Assembly: GCF_024363255.1 (NCBI RefSeq)
Contig: NZ_AP026070.1
Span: forward strand, 1,426,001-1,490,000
Origin: Shewanella sp. NFH-SH190041
GTDB taxonomy: Bacteria; Pseudomonadota; Gammaproteobacteria; Enterobacterales; Shewanellaceae
Reading direction: 5' to 3'
Length of the DNA stretch: 64,000 nucleotides
The notes beneath the pieces are model-generated. The model had not been told where the DNA came from and did no database searches. It worked only from the letters and a program-made list of their open reading frames with translations. Position numbers and translations under genes: made by a program. Below, piece after piece: positions 7,656-15,682 of this stretch (position 1 is the first letter of the stretch; each line of letters opens with the position of its first letter).

Positions 7656-8098
7656 AATGGATAGTGATAGTGTTTGGCTTCATATTGGCAGGCTGCGCCG
7701 ATGGTGACAGGTATGTGCAGTGGGAAAGCAAGCCGCCGGCCGTGTTTCCTAAGTTAACCGCCATTGGTTATGCCCCGCTGACCGGACAACCGGCAGAGAG
7801 CCAGGCAGAAAAAGTCTTGATGGCGATGCAGGCATCAAAAATTGCGGCCTACCGGGAGCTGGCAGAGCAGGTTTACGGCCAACAGCTCAGTGCTGATAGC
7901 GCTGTCTCTCAATGGTTATTGCAAGATGAGCAGATCACCGCATCGGTACAGGGGATTATCCGTGGGGCTCGCGTGGTAAAAAGCTATCCAGCAGGAGAGC
8001 ATTACGTGACTGAACTTGAGTTGGACTTTGCTCGAGTCTGGCATTTGTACCAGCAGCAAAACCGGCCCCAGCAGGTGCAGTCAATTACCTATTTTTGA
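7652..8098 (+). CDS. flgP: Outer-membrane lipoprotein FlgP (LPP20 family)
   Basis: A 148-aa lipoprotein. The hydrophobic leader ends in the lipobox LAGC (Cys15), so the mature protein is anchored through a lipidated cysteine. The rest carries the LPP20/FlgP fold: AEKVLMAMQASKIAAYRELAEQVYG followed by VQGIIRGARVV and YVTELELDF. FlgP builds the outer-membrane-associated disk or concentric ring around polar flagellar motors, studied in Campylobacter and Vibrio. The start overlaps the flgO stop (ATGA), so the two are translationally coupled. Confidence 0.88.
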   Translation: MKWIVIVFGFILAGCADGDRYVQWESKPPAVFPKLTAIGYAPLTGQPAESQAEKVLMAMQASKIAAYRELAEQVYGQQLSADSAVSQWLLQDEQITASVQGIIRGARVVKSYPAGEHYVTELELDFARVWHLYQQQNRPQQVQSITYF

Positions 8099-8592
8099 GT
8101 CTGCCCTGACAGTGTTGTTTCTATCTGTATTGCGGTTGTTTTAATGGTAACTCCATTGTTAAGGCTGGCTTTATGTATGGTCGTGTGACCCATCTGGTCC
8201 TTATTATCCATCTCTTTTTTCCCTTTCCCGTCGGCGATATTTTTATCTGGCATATGGTATGGCATTTTATCAGTGGCAGTCGGCTGGATATCTTTGCACA
8301 TTAATGAAGACGTGTTTTTCTAGGGTAACTCAGTTCACTAAAGGCATGATTACTGCCATTAACGTTGCGGCAAAATGCTGACAGTGTGTGATGTGAGTGT
8401 GTGATGTGATGGATACTCGGCAGATACAAAGATAAAACCTTTAGGCAGCAAGATGGAAAGATAATAGCCAGTACTAATAAAACTTTTCCATGCACTCAAG
8501 GGGCATTACCAAAGCCGACTTCACCCAAACAAGCCTTTTCTGCAACTGATTTAGCTGAGCTGCCTTATCAAGGTCATGCTGTTATCACGGTT
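8099..8592. other. Intergenic region after flgP, no gene seen
   Basis: Almost 500 nt with no supportable gene. Two minus-strand open frames (8089-8301 and 8301-8495) have no ribosome sites or family features. One plus-strand frame stays open from about 8410 into the acetyltransferase pseudogene but has no start codon upstream of 8593; this may be decayed coding sequence. A short tandem repeat lies at 8383-8408. Confidence 0.5.
8383..8408. repeat. Tandem duplication of a 13-bp unit
   Basis: Two perfect consecutive copies of AGTGTGTGATGTG in the noncoding stretch after flgP. No function is evident. Confidence 0.8.
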
Positions 8593-8938
8593 GTGAATTA
8601 TGGCCCTCAATACCAACACGCTTTTAAAACGCTGAATGTTGAATGGATAAGCCAGCAGTGGCAGCTTGAAGCACCTGATTACCATGCATTGGATAACCCC
8701 GATACTTATATTCTTGCCCCTGGCGGCGCCATTTTGATGGTGTTAGCTGATGATAAACCAATAGGCTGCTGTGCATTAGTCAAGATGGATAACAGCAGTT
8801 TTGAGCTGGCTAAAATGGCGGTTCAATTGGCTTATCAAGGATAAGGCATTGGTTATTTGCTGGGGCAACGCATCATTGCCCGGGCAAAATCAATGGGCGC
8901 TAAACGTCTTTATCTGGAAAGTAATACTGTGTTCGCGC

Positions 8939-10019
8939 ATTCAACCCCGAAGTGCACCACTCGCTTCATTAAGCTGCTTTTCGTAATTCATCGAATACTA
9001 CAGCAGGCTGTTTGAAACCAAGGCACTTTCTCGGACGTGAGTTAAGTGCTCGTTCGATGTCAGCAATTTGCTTATCCGTTACCGTGCGTAAATCAGTTCC
9101 CTTGCGGATATACTGCCGCAACAGACCATTGAAATTCTCATTCAACCCACGTTCCCATGATGAGTATGGGTTGGCGAAATAGATATCTACCTTCAGTGCT
9201 TGTGCAACCTTTTGATGGTCACAGAACTCGCTGCCATTGTCCGCTGTGATAGTGTGAACGTGACTGCGATACCGCCAAAGCATGCCTATCATGGCTCGGC
9301 TCACATCGGCTGCGCTTTTGGCGGGCACTTTACGGATTAGATACAGTTTGCTTTTGCGTTCAACCAAACTGACTATAGCGCCAGTGCCTTGTTTTCCCAA
9401 CACCGTATCGGCTTCCCAATCACCTAATCGTGCTTTTTCGTCGACAACTGCCGGCCGGTGTTCAATACCTATGCGATTTGGAATGATAACCCGTTTCGCA
9501 CGACAGCCTTTGCGGTATTTACGATGACCGCGTCTCAGCGCTTTATAGAGCTTTCCGCCACGCTGCTTGTCCTGCTGAACAAAGCCATAAATCCATGCAT
9601 GACTGACAGGGTAACCGATAAGTTGACCTACGCCCGCGATTTGTTCTGGACTCCACTTTTGCTTCAGTCCGAACTCAACGAAAGTGACGGTCGTTACAGA
9701 CACTCGATTTTTGGCAGCCTGGCAGCGGCGCTTAACTGTCTTGGCCTGTGCAACTTCAGGCAAATAATGATTGTCACGAATACGGTTACGACGAACCTCT
9801 CTACTCACCGTGCTGTGGCTCACTTTTAAGCGTTTGCCGATTGCTCGATAGCTGAAGCCCTCGCGTAGGTAGGCTTCGATCTGGTATCGTTGCCCTTCGA
9901 TCAACTGCTTGTAACTCATGGTAATGACTTCTATTTGTTTGGCGACGATAGAGTACCACCTACAGGCAGTTGATCTCTTCTTACCGTTTAACCATGAGTG
10001 GTGCACTTATTATCTGAAT
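8939..10019 (-). mobile_element. IS30-family insertion sequence
   Basis: An insertion of about 1.08 kb with a single transposase gene. The ends carry an inverted repeat: AAGTGCACCACTC is perfect at 8950-8962 and, reversed, at 9996-10008. Six mismatched bases outward both ends read ATTCA, giving a 24-bp imperfect repeat to 8939 and 10019. The exact outer limits are uncertain because some bases left of the element are also not acetyltransferase sequence. A short target duplication (possibly AAT, at 8922-8924 and near 10017) would fit the 2-3 bp typical of IS30. Confidence 0.85.
8969..9919 (-). CDS. IS30-family transposase
   Basis: A 316-aa transposase starting MSYKQLIEGQRYQ; the frame is open further upstream to 10006, but the IS30 family starts at this helix-turn-helix. 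The N-terminal HTH reads YQIEAYLREGFSYRAIGKRL then HSTVSREVRRN. The DDE integrase core follows, with D in LGDWEADTVLG, D in HTITADNGSEF, and E in SSWERGLNENFNGLLRQYIRKG, all in the spacing usual for IS30. It ends just inside the left repeat. The gene appears intact, with no stops or frameshifts, so the element could still be active. It runs opposite to the disrupted host gene. Confidence 0.93.
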   Translation of the reverse strand: MSYKQLIEGQRYQIEAYLREGFSYRAIGKRLKVSHSTVSREVRRNRIRDNHYLPEVAQAKTVKRRCQAAKNRVSVTTVTFVEFGLKQKWSPEQIAGVGQLIGYPVSHAWIYGFVQQDKQRGGKLYKALRRGHRKYRKGCRAKRVIIPNRIGIEHRPAVVDEKARLGDWEADTVLGKQGTGAIVSLVERKSKLYLIRKVPAKSAADVSRAMIGMLWRYRSHVHTITADNGSEFCDHQKVAQALKVDIYFANPYSSWERGLNENFNGLLRQYIRKGTDLRTVTDKQIADIERALNSRPRKCLGFKQPAVVFDELRKAA

Positions 10020-10357
10020 TCAAGGTTGACTCCGGCAATGAAGCTGTATCAGAAATTAGGTTTTCAGCCGGTGGTAGGTAAAGCATCACCTTATGCTCGC
10101 TTCGCTGCAATATTCAAATGGCCTTGGTATTACCCTAAGGTCAACAGTCCCTTGGTTGGCTCAAGCGGTTAATTCTTAATTTGGGCTTTGGGGAGGGTAA
10201 ATATGGTGTCATTGACGTGATGGGAATATGGGGCGTTTTTGCGTGGATGAGTCGTTTACTCACGATGTTTGGTGAGCGGGTTATCTGATGCTCCGGCCGC
10301 TTAGCCGTTGAAGACACTGAGCGTGCAGGGGGAGAAGTAAGATAGTGCTTGTGAGCT

Positions 10358-10777
10358 TCAGGCCTTGAGATTATTACCTAACGTAGCAATGCTAGAGGTA
10401 TTGCCCTGCTGATCATAGGTCAGGCTATTTGCATTTCGGCTTAGCTGTAGTGCCTGTGATAGCCGATTGAGACTGGCAAGATTAAGATCGATTAGTTTGG
10501 CATTGGTATCATTGAGTTGCTGGCATTGCGCCAATTGGGATTGAATTTGCGCCACTTCATTGTGGTGTTGACTCGCGAGTAGGGCCGTATCTGGGTGCGC
10601 CGCCAATAGCTGATCAGTTTTTTGTAGTGCACTGAGCAAGGCATTTTTCTGCTCAGCCAGCGAAAGAAGTTGCTCTGCTGCTTGGGTGGTCAGCGCATCA
10701 CGCTCCTGCATGATCACATCTTGCAGTGCCGTGAGATGGGTTTGCTGTTGAGTGAGCAGTTCTGTCAGGCTGTTCAT
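10358..10777 (-). CDS. flgN: Flagellar secretion chaperone FlgN
   Basis: A 139-aa FlgN-family chaperone. It binds the hook-filament junction proteins FlgK and FlgL in the cytoplasm and delivers them to the export gate. The protein is an almost continuous alpha-helical, Gln- and Leu-rich coiled coil, starting MNSLTELLTQQQTHLTAL and ending with the disordered tail usual in FlgN. It is the last gene of the minus-strand flgA/flgM/flgN group. Its ATG overlaps the flgM stop by one base (TGATG), showing tight coupling with the anti-sigma factor. Confidence 0.85.
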   Translation of the reverse strand: MNSLTELLTQQQTHLTALQDVIMQERDALTTQAAEQLLSLAEQKNALLSALQKTDQLLAAHPDTALLASQHHNEVAQIQSQLAQCQQLNDTNAKLIDLNLASLNRLSQALQLSRNANSLTYDQQGNTSSIATLGNNLKA

Positions 10778-11100
10778 CAGTCTTTATGGAGTTCCTGTAG
10801 TTCTTTTTCGAAGCTAACGATATTGGCCGCCAGTTTTTCTGGGTCGACTTTATAACGTCCTTCGGCTATCGCCAGTTTTATATCGGCCACTTTTTTCTGA
10901 TCAATTTCTGGCAGGCCAGCCATTTTACCCTGCGCTGCTTTGAGCTGTTGTGCTTGAGGGGTGAAACTGACAGAGTCAGATTTTGCGGGCGCATTATTTT
11001 GCGTAGCCTGGGCCGGTTTATCTGTTTTGTGTTGGGGCGTAACTGTGACCTGTGGCCGGCTGTTTGCCGCATTGTTCAATTTAGTGCTGTCAATTGCCAT
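10777..11100 (-). CDS. flgM: Anti-sigma-28 factor FlgM
   Basis: A 107-aa FlgM. It binds and silences FliA (sigma-28) until the hook is complete, when it is exported and late genes switch on. The start MAIDSTKLNN (11100) is preferred because a GGGAG ribosome site lies eight nucleotides upstream; a frame open to 11139 adds 13 unlikely residues. The N-terminal half is Asn, Gln and Ser-rich and disordered as expected. The FliA-binding C-terminal region reads VADIKLAIAEGRYKVDPEKLAANIVSF, with the family motif I..G.Y.VD...A..I. It is preceded by its own sigma-28 promoter. Confidence 0.92.
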   Translation of the reverse strand: MAIDSTKLNNAANSRPQVTVTPQHKTDKPAQATQNNAPAKSDSVSFTPQAQQLKAAQGKMAGLPEIDQKKVADIKLAIAEGRYKVDPEKLAANIVSFEKELQELHKD

Positions 11101-11141
11101 AATTGGCTCCCGGATTGGTAAAATAGTTTTCGTTGCCATTC

Positions 11142-11168
11142 ACATCGGCAGGCAATAAATAAACTTTA
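11142..11168 (-). promoter_or_regulatory. Sigma-28 (FliA) promoter of flgMN
   Basis: On the minus strand: TAAAGTTT (11161-11168), eleven nucleotides, then GCCGATGT (11142-11149). The -35 is a perfect consensus and the -10 matches 6 of 8. It drives flgM and flgN, giving FliA feedback on its own inhibitor. Confidence 0.88.
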
Positions 11169-11176
11169 GAATTTTT

Positions 11177-11884
11177 TTACATGCCGACCTCAACTATGCC
11201 GATAGCGGTAATAGTAGCAGTAATTTTCTTGTTTGAACTCATGTTCTTAATCTCAATTTGTTCGCCAATACGGCCATTGTTTAATGCGATGCCTTGGGTT
11301 TTTATGGTTAATTGACCACTGCGGGCATAGATTGCAACCGCATCACCTTTACAGATAAAGCACAGATTATCCTGGTACAGAGGATGTCCTTGGGCGGTAC
11401 GCCTTGTTGTTTTCGTCCCTATTACCTCACTGATATGCGCAAATTGTCCGCCGCGAAGTTGCGTTTGTGGCAGCCATGATTGACTGACATCTTTTTCTGT
11501 GAGGTATTCCCCATCAGTTAATTGTCTGGCGGCAACGACAACCGGCAATAATATATCGACCCGGACAGGTAAAAAACGTTGCCAGAGAATACGGTTTTGT
11601 TGGTTACGACAGCGGATTTTTACCGTATTGGTTTGTTTGATTGCTCGGTTAGTGGCTAATGAGGCTTCTAGCTTCCCCTCACATCCGGGAGGTGTATTGC
11701 CTGGCTGAAACGGTGTTACATGCAAGCGCACTTTTGCCCCATCGGCAGCATTTAATTTTGCTGCGACAGTGGACTTTGCCAGTTTGTATAGTGTGTTGTT
11801 GGCTGTTAAGTGAGTATTTTGTGCTGCGTTAGTTGAAAAAATGCTCAGATAAAATGCCAAAAGGGAAATTAGTTTCATATTCAT
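11177..11884 (-). CDS. flgA: P-ring assembly chaperone FlgA
   Basis: A 235-aa periplasmic FlgA, the chaperone that helps FlgI subunits assemble into the flagellar P ring. The N-terminus MNMKLISLLAFYLSIFSTNAAQ is read in part as a signal peptide; Met3 is an alternative start. The C-terminal SAF/beta-clip domain is clear: RQLTDGEYLTEKDV, then the conserved GQLTIKTQGIALNNGRIGE and a final ITAIGIVEVGM. The partially conserved Cys pair CFICKG lies in the linker. It is divergent from cheV and has a sigma-54 site on its own strand about 130 nt upstream. Confidence 0.9.
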   Translation of the reverse strand: MNMKLISLLAFYLSIFSTNAAQNTHLTANNTLYKLAKSTVAAKLNAADGAKVRLHVTPFQPGNTPPGCEGKLEASLATNRAIKQTNTVKIRCRNQQNRILWQRFLPVRVDILLPVVVAARQLTDGEYLTEKDVSQSWLPQTQLRGGQFAHISEVIGTKTTRRTAQGHPLYQDNLCFICKGDAVAIYARSGQLTIKTQGIALNNGRIGEQIEIKNMSSNKKITATITAIGIVEVGM

Positions 11885-12011
11885 ATTGAACGGGCTAGCT
11901 TGTCACCTTGTATTCCACCTATACTTCCCCGAAAGGAATGCTGTATGCCGGGACGGATGTATTACATACCTGTCAGTTAGTTGGCGTTATCCGTGCCCGA
12001 GAAGGAGTTTT

Positions 12012-12026
12012 GCAAGTTTTATGCCC
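12012..12026 (-). promoter_or_regulatory. Sigma-54 promoter candidate for flgA
   Basis: Minus strand GGGCATAAAACTTGC: the invariant GG and GC have the correct spacing and the -12 TTGC is perfect; the -24 box differs from TGGCAC at two positions. It lies 128 nt from the flgA start. Confidence 0.55.
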
Positions 12027-12075
12027 ATGTACATTATTTGGGCAATACATAGATAAAGACTGCTAGGGCGAAGTT

Positions 12076-12996
12076 ATGGCAAGTATTCTTGAGTCGGTTA
12101 ACCAACGCACACAGCTGGTGGGTCAAAATAGACTGGAGCTGTTGTTGTTCAGGCTTAACGGACGTCAGCGTTTCGGGATTAATGTTTTTAAAGTCAAAGA
12201 AGTTCTACAGTGCCCCCCTTTGACCACCCTACCTAAACTCAGCCCTTATGTCCGCGGAATTGCCCATGTTAGGGGACAGACCATTTCAGTGATTGATTTG
12301 TCTGTCGCGACCGGTGGACCTCGGGTTGAGAACACAGATAACTGTTTTATCATTATTTCGGAATATAACCGAAGTGTGCAGGGGTTCTTGGTTAATGCTG
12401 TCGAACGTATTATCAATATGAACTGGGATGCCATTATGCCACCTCCAAAAGGGGCTGGTCGGTTCTCTTATTTAACTGCAGTAACTGAAATTGAAGGTGA
12501 ACTGGTTGAAATTCTGGATGTGGAAAAAATCCTGGATGAAATTTCACCGGTGAAAACTGAACTCAGTGATGAAGCACGGGAAAAGCTTACCGTGACCGCA
12601 GAGCAATCATTCCACATTATGGTGATTGATGACTCAGCTGTGGCACGGAAACAGATTATCCGCTCGCTTGCACCGCTTGGATTAAAGATTGATACCGCCA
12701 AAGATGGTGGTGAAGCATTGCGGATGTTGAAACATTTTGCTGAAGAATATGGCAATGTGGCCGATGAGATCCCATTGATAATCTCTGATATCGAAATGCC
12801 GGAAATGGATGGTTATACCCTGACAGCGGAGATCCGTAATGATCCTCGGCTGAAGGACATCAAAGTGGTACTGCATACTTCGCTGAGCGGGGTATTTAAC
12901 CAAGCCATGGTAGAAAAAGTTGGGGCGGATGACTTTATTGCTAAATTCAGTCCTGATGAATTAGCTGCCACAGTGAATAAACACTTAAGCATCTAA
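12076..12996 (+). CDS. cheV: Chemotaxis coupling protein CheV
   Basis: A 306-aa CheV: an N-terminal CheW-like coupling domain (about residues 18-165) fused to a C-terminal response-regulator receiver domain (about 178-303). The CheW part shows RFGINVFKVKEVL and VRGIAHVRGQTISVIDL. The receiver shows the acidic pocket MVIDDSAVARKQI, the phosphorylatable Asp in LIISDIEMPEMDG, Thr in VLHTSLSG and Lys in ADDFIAKF. CheV links receptors to CheA and helps adaptation through phosphorylation. It starts 190 nt from the divergent flgA gene and is followed by cheR. Confidence 0.95.
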   Translation: MASILESVNQRTQLVGQNRLELLLFRLNGRQRFGINVFKVKEVLQCPPLTTLPKLSPYVRGIAHVRGQTISVIDLSVATGGPRVENTDNCFIIISEYNRSVQGFLVNAVERIINMNWDAIMPPPKGAGRFSYLTAVTEIEGELVEILDVEKILDEISPVKTELSDEAREKLTVTAEQSFHIMVIDDSAVARKQIIRSLAPLGLKIDTAKDGGEALRMLKHFAEEYGNVADEIPLIISDIEMPEMDGYTLTAEIRNDPRLKDIKVVLHTSLSGVFNQAMVEKVGADDFIAKFSPDELAATVNKHLSI

Positions 12997-13057
12997 ATTA
13001 TTTGACTGGCAAAGCCATTCAGCGTTTTTACGCGGGTGTGATTAATAGGAAAGAAGC

Positions 13058-13891
13058 GTGCCTAATAAGACTCTTGCTGAATCTGACTACAGTCAATTCA
13101 AGCAATTCTTGGAACAACACAGTGGTATCGTTCTGGGCGACAATAAACAGTATCTTGTCCGCAGCAGATTGGCACCCTTAATGGGCAAATATGATTTGCC
13201 CAGCTTATCAGCTGTCATTCAGCAGTCGATGAAACCGATGGAGCGCCAATTACGCTCTGAGGTGATTGATGCAATGACCACTAATGAAACTCTGTGGTTC
13301 AGGGATAGATATCCTTTTGAACTGCTCGGCAGTGAATTGCTGGCAGAGTTTGCTCATCTGGGGCGACCTATCAAAATATGGTCAGCCGCCTGTTCTTCTG
13401 GCCAAGAGCCTTACTCTTTGGCAATGACAGTGTTGGAAACCCAACAGAAAAAACCGGGTAGTTTGCCCGCGGGCGTGACTATTTTAGCCACGGATTTATC
13501 CCCGACTATGTTAGAGCGGTGTCGTGCAGCTGAGTACGATAATCTGGCATTAGGACGTGGCTTATCAGAAGAGCGTAAACGACAGTTTTTTGAACCTATG
13601 CCCTCGGGCACGATGCGGGTAAGAGATAATGTCAAACGTATGGTGACTTTCCGCGCGCACAATCTACTGGAAAGTTATGCCGCGTTAGGCAAGTTTGACA
13701 TTATTTTCTGCCGTAATGTGCTTATCTATTTTGCGCCTGAGGCAAAAGCAAAGATCCTGCGGCAATTTGCTGCCGCGCTCAATCCTGGCGGTATTCTGTT
13801 CCTTGGGGCCTCTGAGTCTTTGGCCGGGCTAACGGATGAGTTTGATATGGTGCGCTGTAACCCTGGTATTTATTACCGCAAGCGTAGATAA
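13058..13891 (+). CDS. cheR: Chemoreceptor methyltransferase CheR
   Basis: A 277-aa CheR that methylates glutamates of chemoreceptors with S-adenosylmethionine. The start is GTG at 13058, with AGGAAAG upstream. The N-terminal helical domain (1-80) is followed by the SAM-binding fold: IKIWSAACSSGQEPYSLAM is the glycine-type motif I, TILATDLSPTML holds the adenosine-binding Asp, and FDIIFCRNVLIYF is the family's hallmark. It opposes the esterase CheB encoded about 43 kb downstream. A strong terminator follows, so cheV-cheR is its own transcription unit. Confidence 0.95.
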   Translation: MPNKTLAESDYSQFKQFLEQHSGIVLGDNKQYLVRSRLAPLMGKYDLPSLSAVIQQSMKPMERQLRSEVIDAMTTNETLWFRDRYPFELLGSELLAEFAHLGRPIKIWSAACSSGQEPYSLAMTVLETQQKKPGSLPAGVTILATDLSPTMLERCRAAEYDNLALGRGLSEERKRQFFEPMPSGTMRVRDNVKRMVTFRAHNLLESYAALGKFDIIFCRNVLIYFAPEAKAKILRQFAAALNPGGILFLGASESLAGLTDEFDMVRCNPGIYYRKRR

Positions 13892-13914
13892 GATATTAAA
13901 TTTAATGGTTTTTT

Positions 13915-13949
13915 AAAATGGGCTGATATAAATATCGGCCCATTTTTTT
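13915..13949 (+). terminator. Rho-independent terminator after cheR
   Basis: A 14-bp stem, AAAATGGGCTGATA paired with TATCGGCCCATTTT (one G-T pair), a short loop and a run of seven T residues. Confidence 0.9.
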
Positions 13950-13975
13950 ATTTTCTCCTCTCAAATTACTTAAAT

Positions 13976-13990
13976 TGGCACACCCTTTGC
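13976..13990 (+). promoter_or_regulatory. Sigma-54 promoter of flgBCDE
   Basis: TGGCACACCCTTTGC is a perfect match to the -24 TGGCAC and -12 TTGC elements. It lies about 58 nt before the flgB start. Confidence 0.92.
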
Positions 13991-14047
13991 CATCTTATTG
14001 TCATCACAATCAGCACAGGTCGATAATGCGACCGGCAAGGAGTGGCG

Positions 14048-14446
14048 ATGGCATTGAGTTTTGATAAGGCATTAGGGATCCACCAATTCACCCTTGGTAT
14101 CAGAGCCAAACGGGCGGAAGTGATCTCCAGCAATATTGCCAATGCTGACACTCCCCAATACCGCGCCCGCGATGTGGATTTTTCCCGGGCACTGGACAAT
14201 GCCAGACATCAGCAACAGGGCATGAAAATGCACCGCACCGATGGGCAGCACTTTGATACCCGCATGCTGGCGGCTGAGCAGGTGAAATTTCGTATTCCCC
14301 ACCAGCCAGATACTGGCGATGCAAATACGGTGGATATTCAGCAAGAGCAGGCCGCATTTATGGAAAATGCGCTGGAATATCAGATGTCGCTGGGGTTTCT
14401 GGACGGTAAATTCGCCGGGTTGAAAAAAGCATTAAAAGGAAATTAA
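14048..14446 (+). CDS. flgB: Proximal rod protein FlgB
   Basis: A 132-aa rod subunit at the cell-proximal end of the flagellar axle. The ATG at 14048 is chosen because AGGAG lies seven nucleotides upstream; a GTG two codons earlier is less well placed. The family's axial-protein motif is in [20 protein letters not shown], and the C-terminal helix ends in [21 protein letters not shown], typical of FlgB. It is the first gene of the sigma-54 operon flgBCDE, 3 nt before flgC. Confidence 0.95.
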   Translation: MALSFDKALGIHQFTLGIRAKRAEVISSNIANADTPQYRARDVDFSRALDNARHQQQGMKMHRTDGQHFDTRMLAAEQVKFRIPHQPDTGDANTVDIQQEQAAFMENALEYQMSLGFLDGKFAGLKKALKGN

Positions 14447-14449
14447 GCC

Positions 14450-14866
14450 ATGAGTCTGTTTAATATTTTCAATGTGTCTGGCAGCGGTATGTCTGCCCAG
14501 TCGGTCCGGCTCAATACCACCGCCAGTAATATTGCCAACGCTGGTGCGGTTTCCAGTAGTACCAATGACACTTACCGCGCCCGTTACCCCGTATTTGAAA
14601 CGGAGCTGGCCCGCGCCGGGCTGCAGCAAAGTGCAAGTCAAGGCGTTAAGGTGAAAGGCATTGTGGCCAGTGATTCGCCGCTGACAAAGGAATATTCCCC
14701 CCAGCATCCGTTAGCGGATGAGCAAGGGTTTATTTATAAGCCTAATGTCAATGTGATGGAGCAGATGGCAGATATGATTTCAGCATCACGCTCATATCAG
14801 ATGAATGTGCAGGTGACTGAAGCGGCAAAATCTATGCTGCAGCAGACCCTGAGGATCGGCAAATAA
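14450..14866 (+). CDS. flgC: Proximal rod protein FlgC
   Basis: A 138-aa rod protein. The N-terminal axial motif reads LNTTASNIANAGAVSSS, and the C-terminal heptad region reads MEQMADMISASRSYQMNVQVTEAAKSML, as in all FlgC proteins. It stacks on FlgB in the proximal rod, exported through the flagellar type III gate without a signal peptide. Between flgB and flgD. Confidence 0.96.
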   Translation: MSLFNIFNVSGSGMSAQSVRLNTTASNIANAGAVSSSTNDTYRARYPVFETELARAGLQQSASQGVKVKGIVASDSPLTKEYSPQHPLADEQGFIYKPNVNVMEQMADMISASRSYQMNVQVTEAAKSMLQQTLRIGK

Positions 14867-14889
14867 TGGCCCTGTGCGGGAGGTAACCT

Positions 14890-15642
14890 TTGAGCCTCAT
14901 TAATCCATTAACTGGTGCCGGCGCTTTGCTAAGTCGTTCAGCCAGTCAAGCGATATCTGAATCATCGTCCGGCTCGCCTTATCTTGATAGCTTGCGTGGC
15001 AGTCCCGAGGTTGCGACAGGCGCTGATCAAAATAAAGAGCTATCGCAAGAAGATTTTTTTGCTCTGCTTAGTCAGCAGCTGTCGATGCAGGATCCGTTTA
15101 AGCCGGTGGGAAATGACCAGATGATTGCCCAGATGGCATCGTTTTCCACTGTGGATGGCATTGCATCGCTCAATGATGAAATTGTTAACCTCAATAGTGT
15201 GATGACCTCAAGTCAGGCGCTACAGGCATCGGGGTTAGTGGGACAAAAAGTGTTGATCCCCTCCGGCAGTGCCAATTTGGCAGCAGAAGAGCCTTCAGTG
15301 CGAGCCGTCGTCACCACCCCTGTGCCCGCTGAGGCTATCCGGGTGCGGGTTGAGGATGAAAATGGCCAGTTGATCACGACTTTTGATGTTAATGGGCAAG
15401 CTGGCGGCAATATTGATTTCAGTTGGGATGGATTAAATAGCCGGGGGGAAGCGATGCCGCCGGGCAATTATAGTTTTAGGGCCTCGGCCCGGGTTGATGG
15501 CGAAGTACAGGAGTTACCTGTGTCCACTTATGCCCATGTCACCAGTGTGTCATTGGGGACGGCCACCAGCGGCGCGGTATTAAATCTGCGCGGTATCGGT
15601 GGGGTCAAGCTGGCTGATGTTCTGGCCGTGGCAGAGAGTTAA
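14890..15642 (+). CDS. flgD: Hook scaffolding protein FlgD
   Basis: A 250-aa hook-cap protein, needed to polymerise FlgE and then discarded. The start is TTG at 14890 after GGGAGG, and this reading gives the expected N-terminus. The FlgD N-terminal motif is visible in LSQEDFFALLSQQLSMQDPFKPVGNDQ (residues 51 onward). Next come the TUDOR/FnIII-type domains including NIDFSWDGLNSRGEAMPPGNYSF. Size fits the family. It is followed by the hook gene. Confidence 0.95.
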   Translation: MSLINPLTGAGALLSRSASQAISESSSGSPYLDSLRGSPEVATGADQNKELSQEDFFALLSQQLSMQDPFKPVGNDQMIAQMASFSTVDGIASLNDEIVNLNSVMTSSQALQASGLVGQKVLIPSGSANLAAEEPSVRAVVTTPVPAEAIRVRVEDENGQLITTFDVNGQAGGNIDFSWDGLNSRGEAMPPGNYSFRASARVDGEVQELPVSTYAHVTSVSLGTATSGAVLNLRGIGGVKLADVLAVAES

Positions 15643-15682
15643 CAGTCCCGCTTGCACCGGGAAGGGAATCGAGAGGTGAGTT

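Larger units (their letters stand above)
8593..10138 (+). pseudogene. GNAT acetyltransferase gene, broken by stop, IS30 and frameshift
   Basis: The first part reads as a GNAT-family N-acetyltransferase: LNVEWISQQWQLE, then AILMVLADDKPIGCCALVKM and FELAKMAVQ. Exactly at the acetyl-CoA-binding loop (expected YQGKGIG) codon 8842-8844 is TAA, a one-base change from AAA. The same frame then continues GIGYLLGQRIIARAKSMGAKRLYLESN until the IS30 element. After the element it resumes NSRLTPAMKLYQKLGFQPV. Near 10099 five extra nucleotides (TTCGC, copying adjacent bases) shift the frame. Without them the protein would end NIQMALVLP with a stop at 10136-10138. The start is uncertain: GTG at 8593 is used, while the preceding codons (VIT) also look like family sequence without an ATG. 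Confidence 0.85.

Noticed and set aside
8089..8495. Two minus-strand small frames after flgP
   Set aside because: No ribosome sites, low-complexity composition, one overlaps the flgP end.
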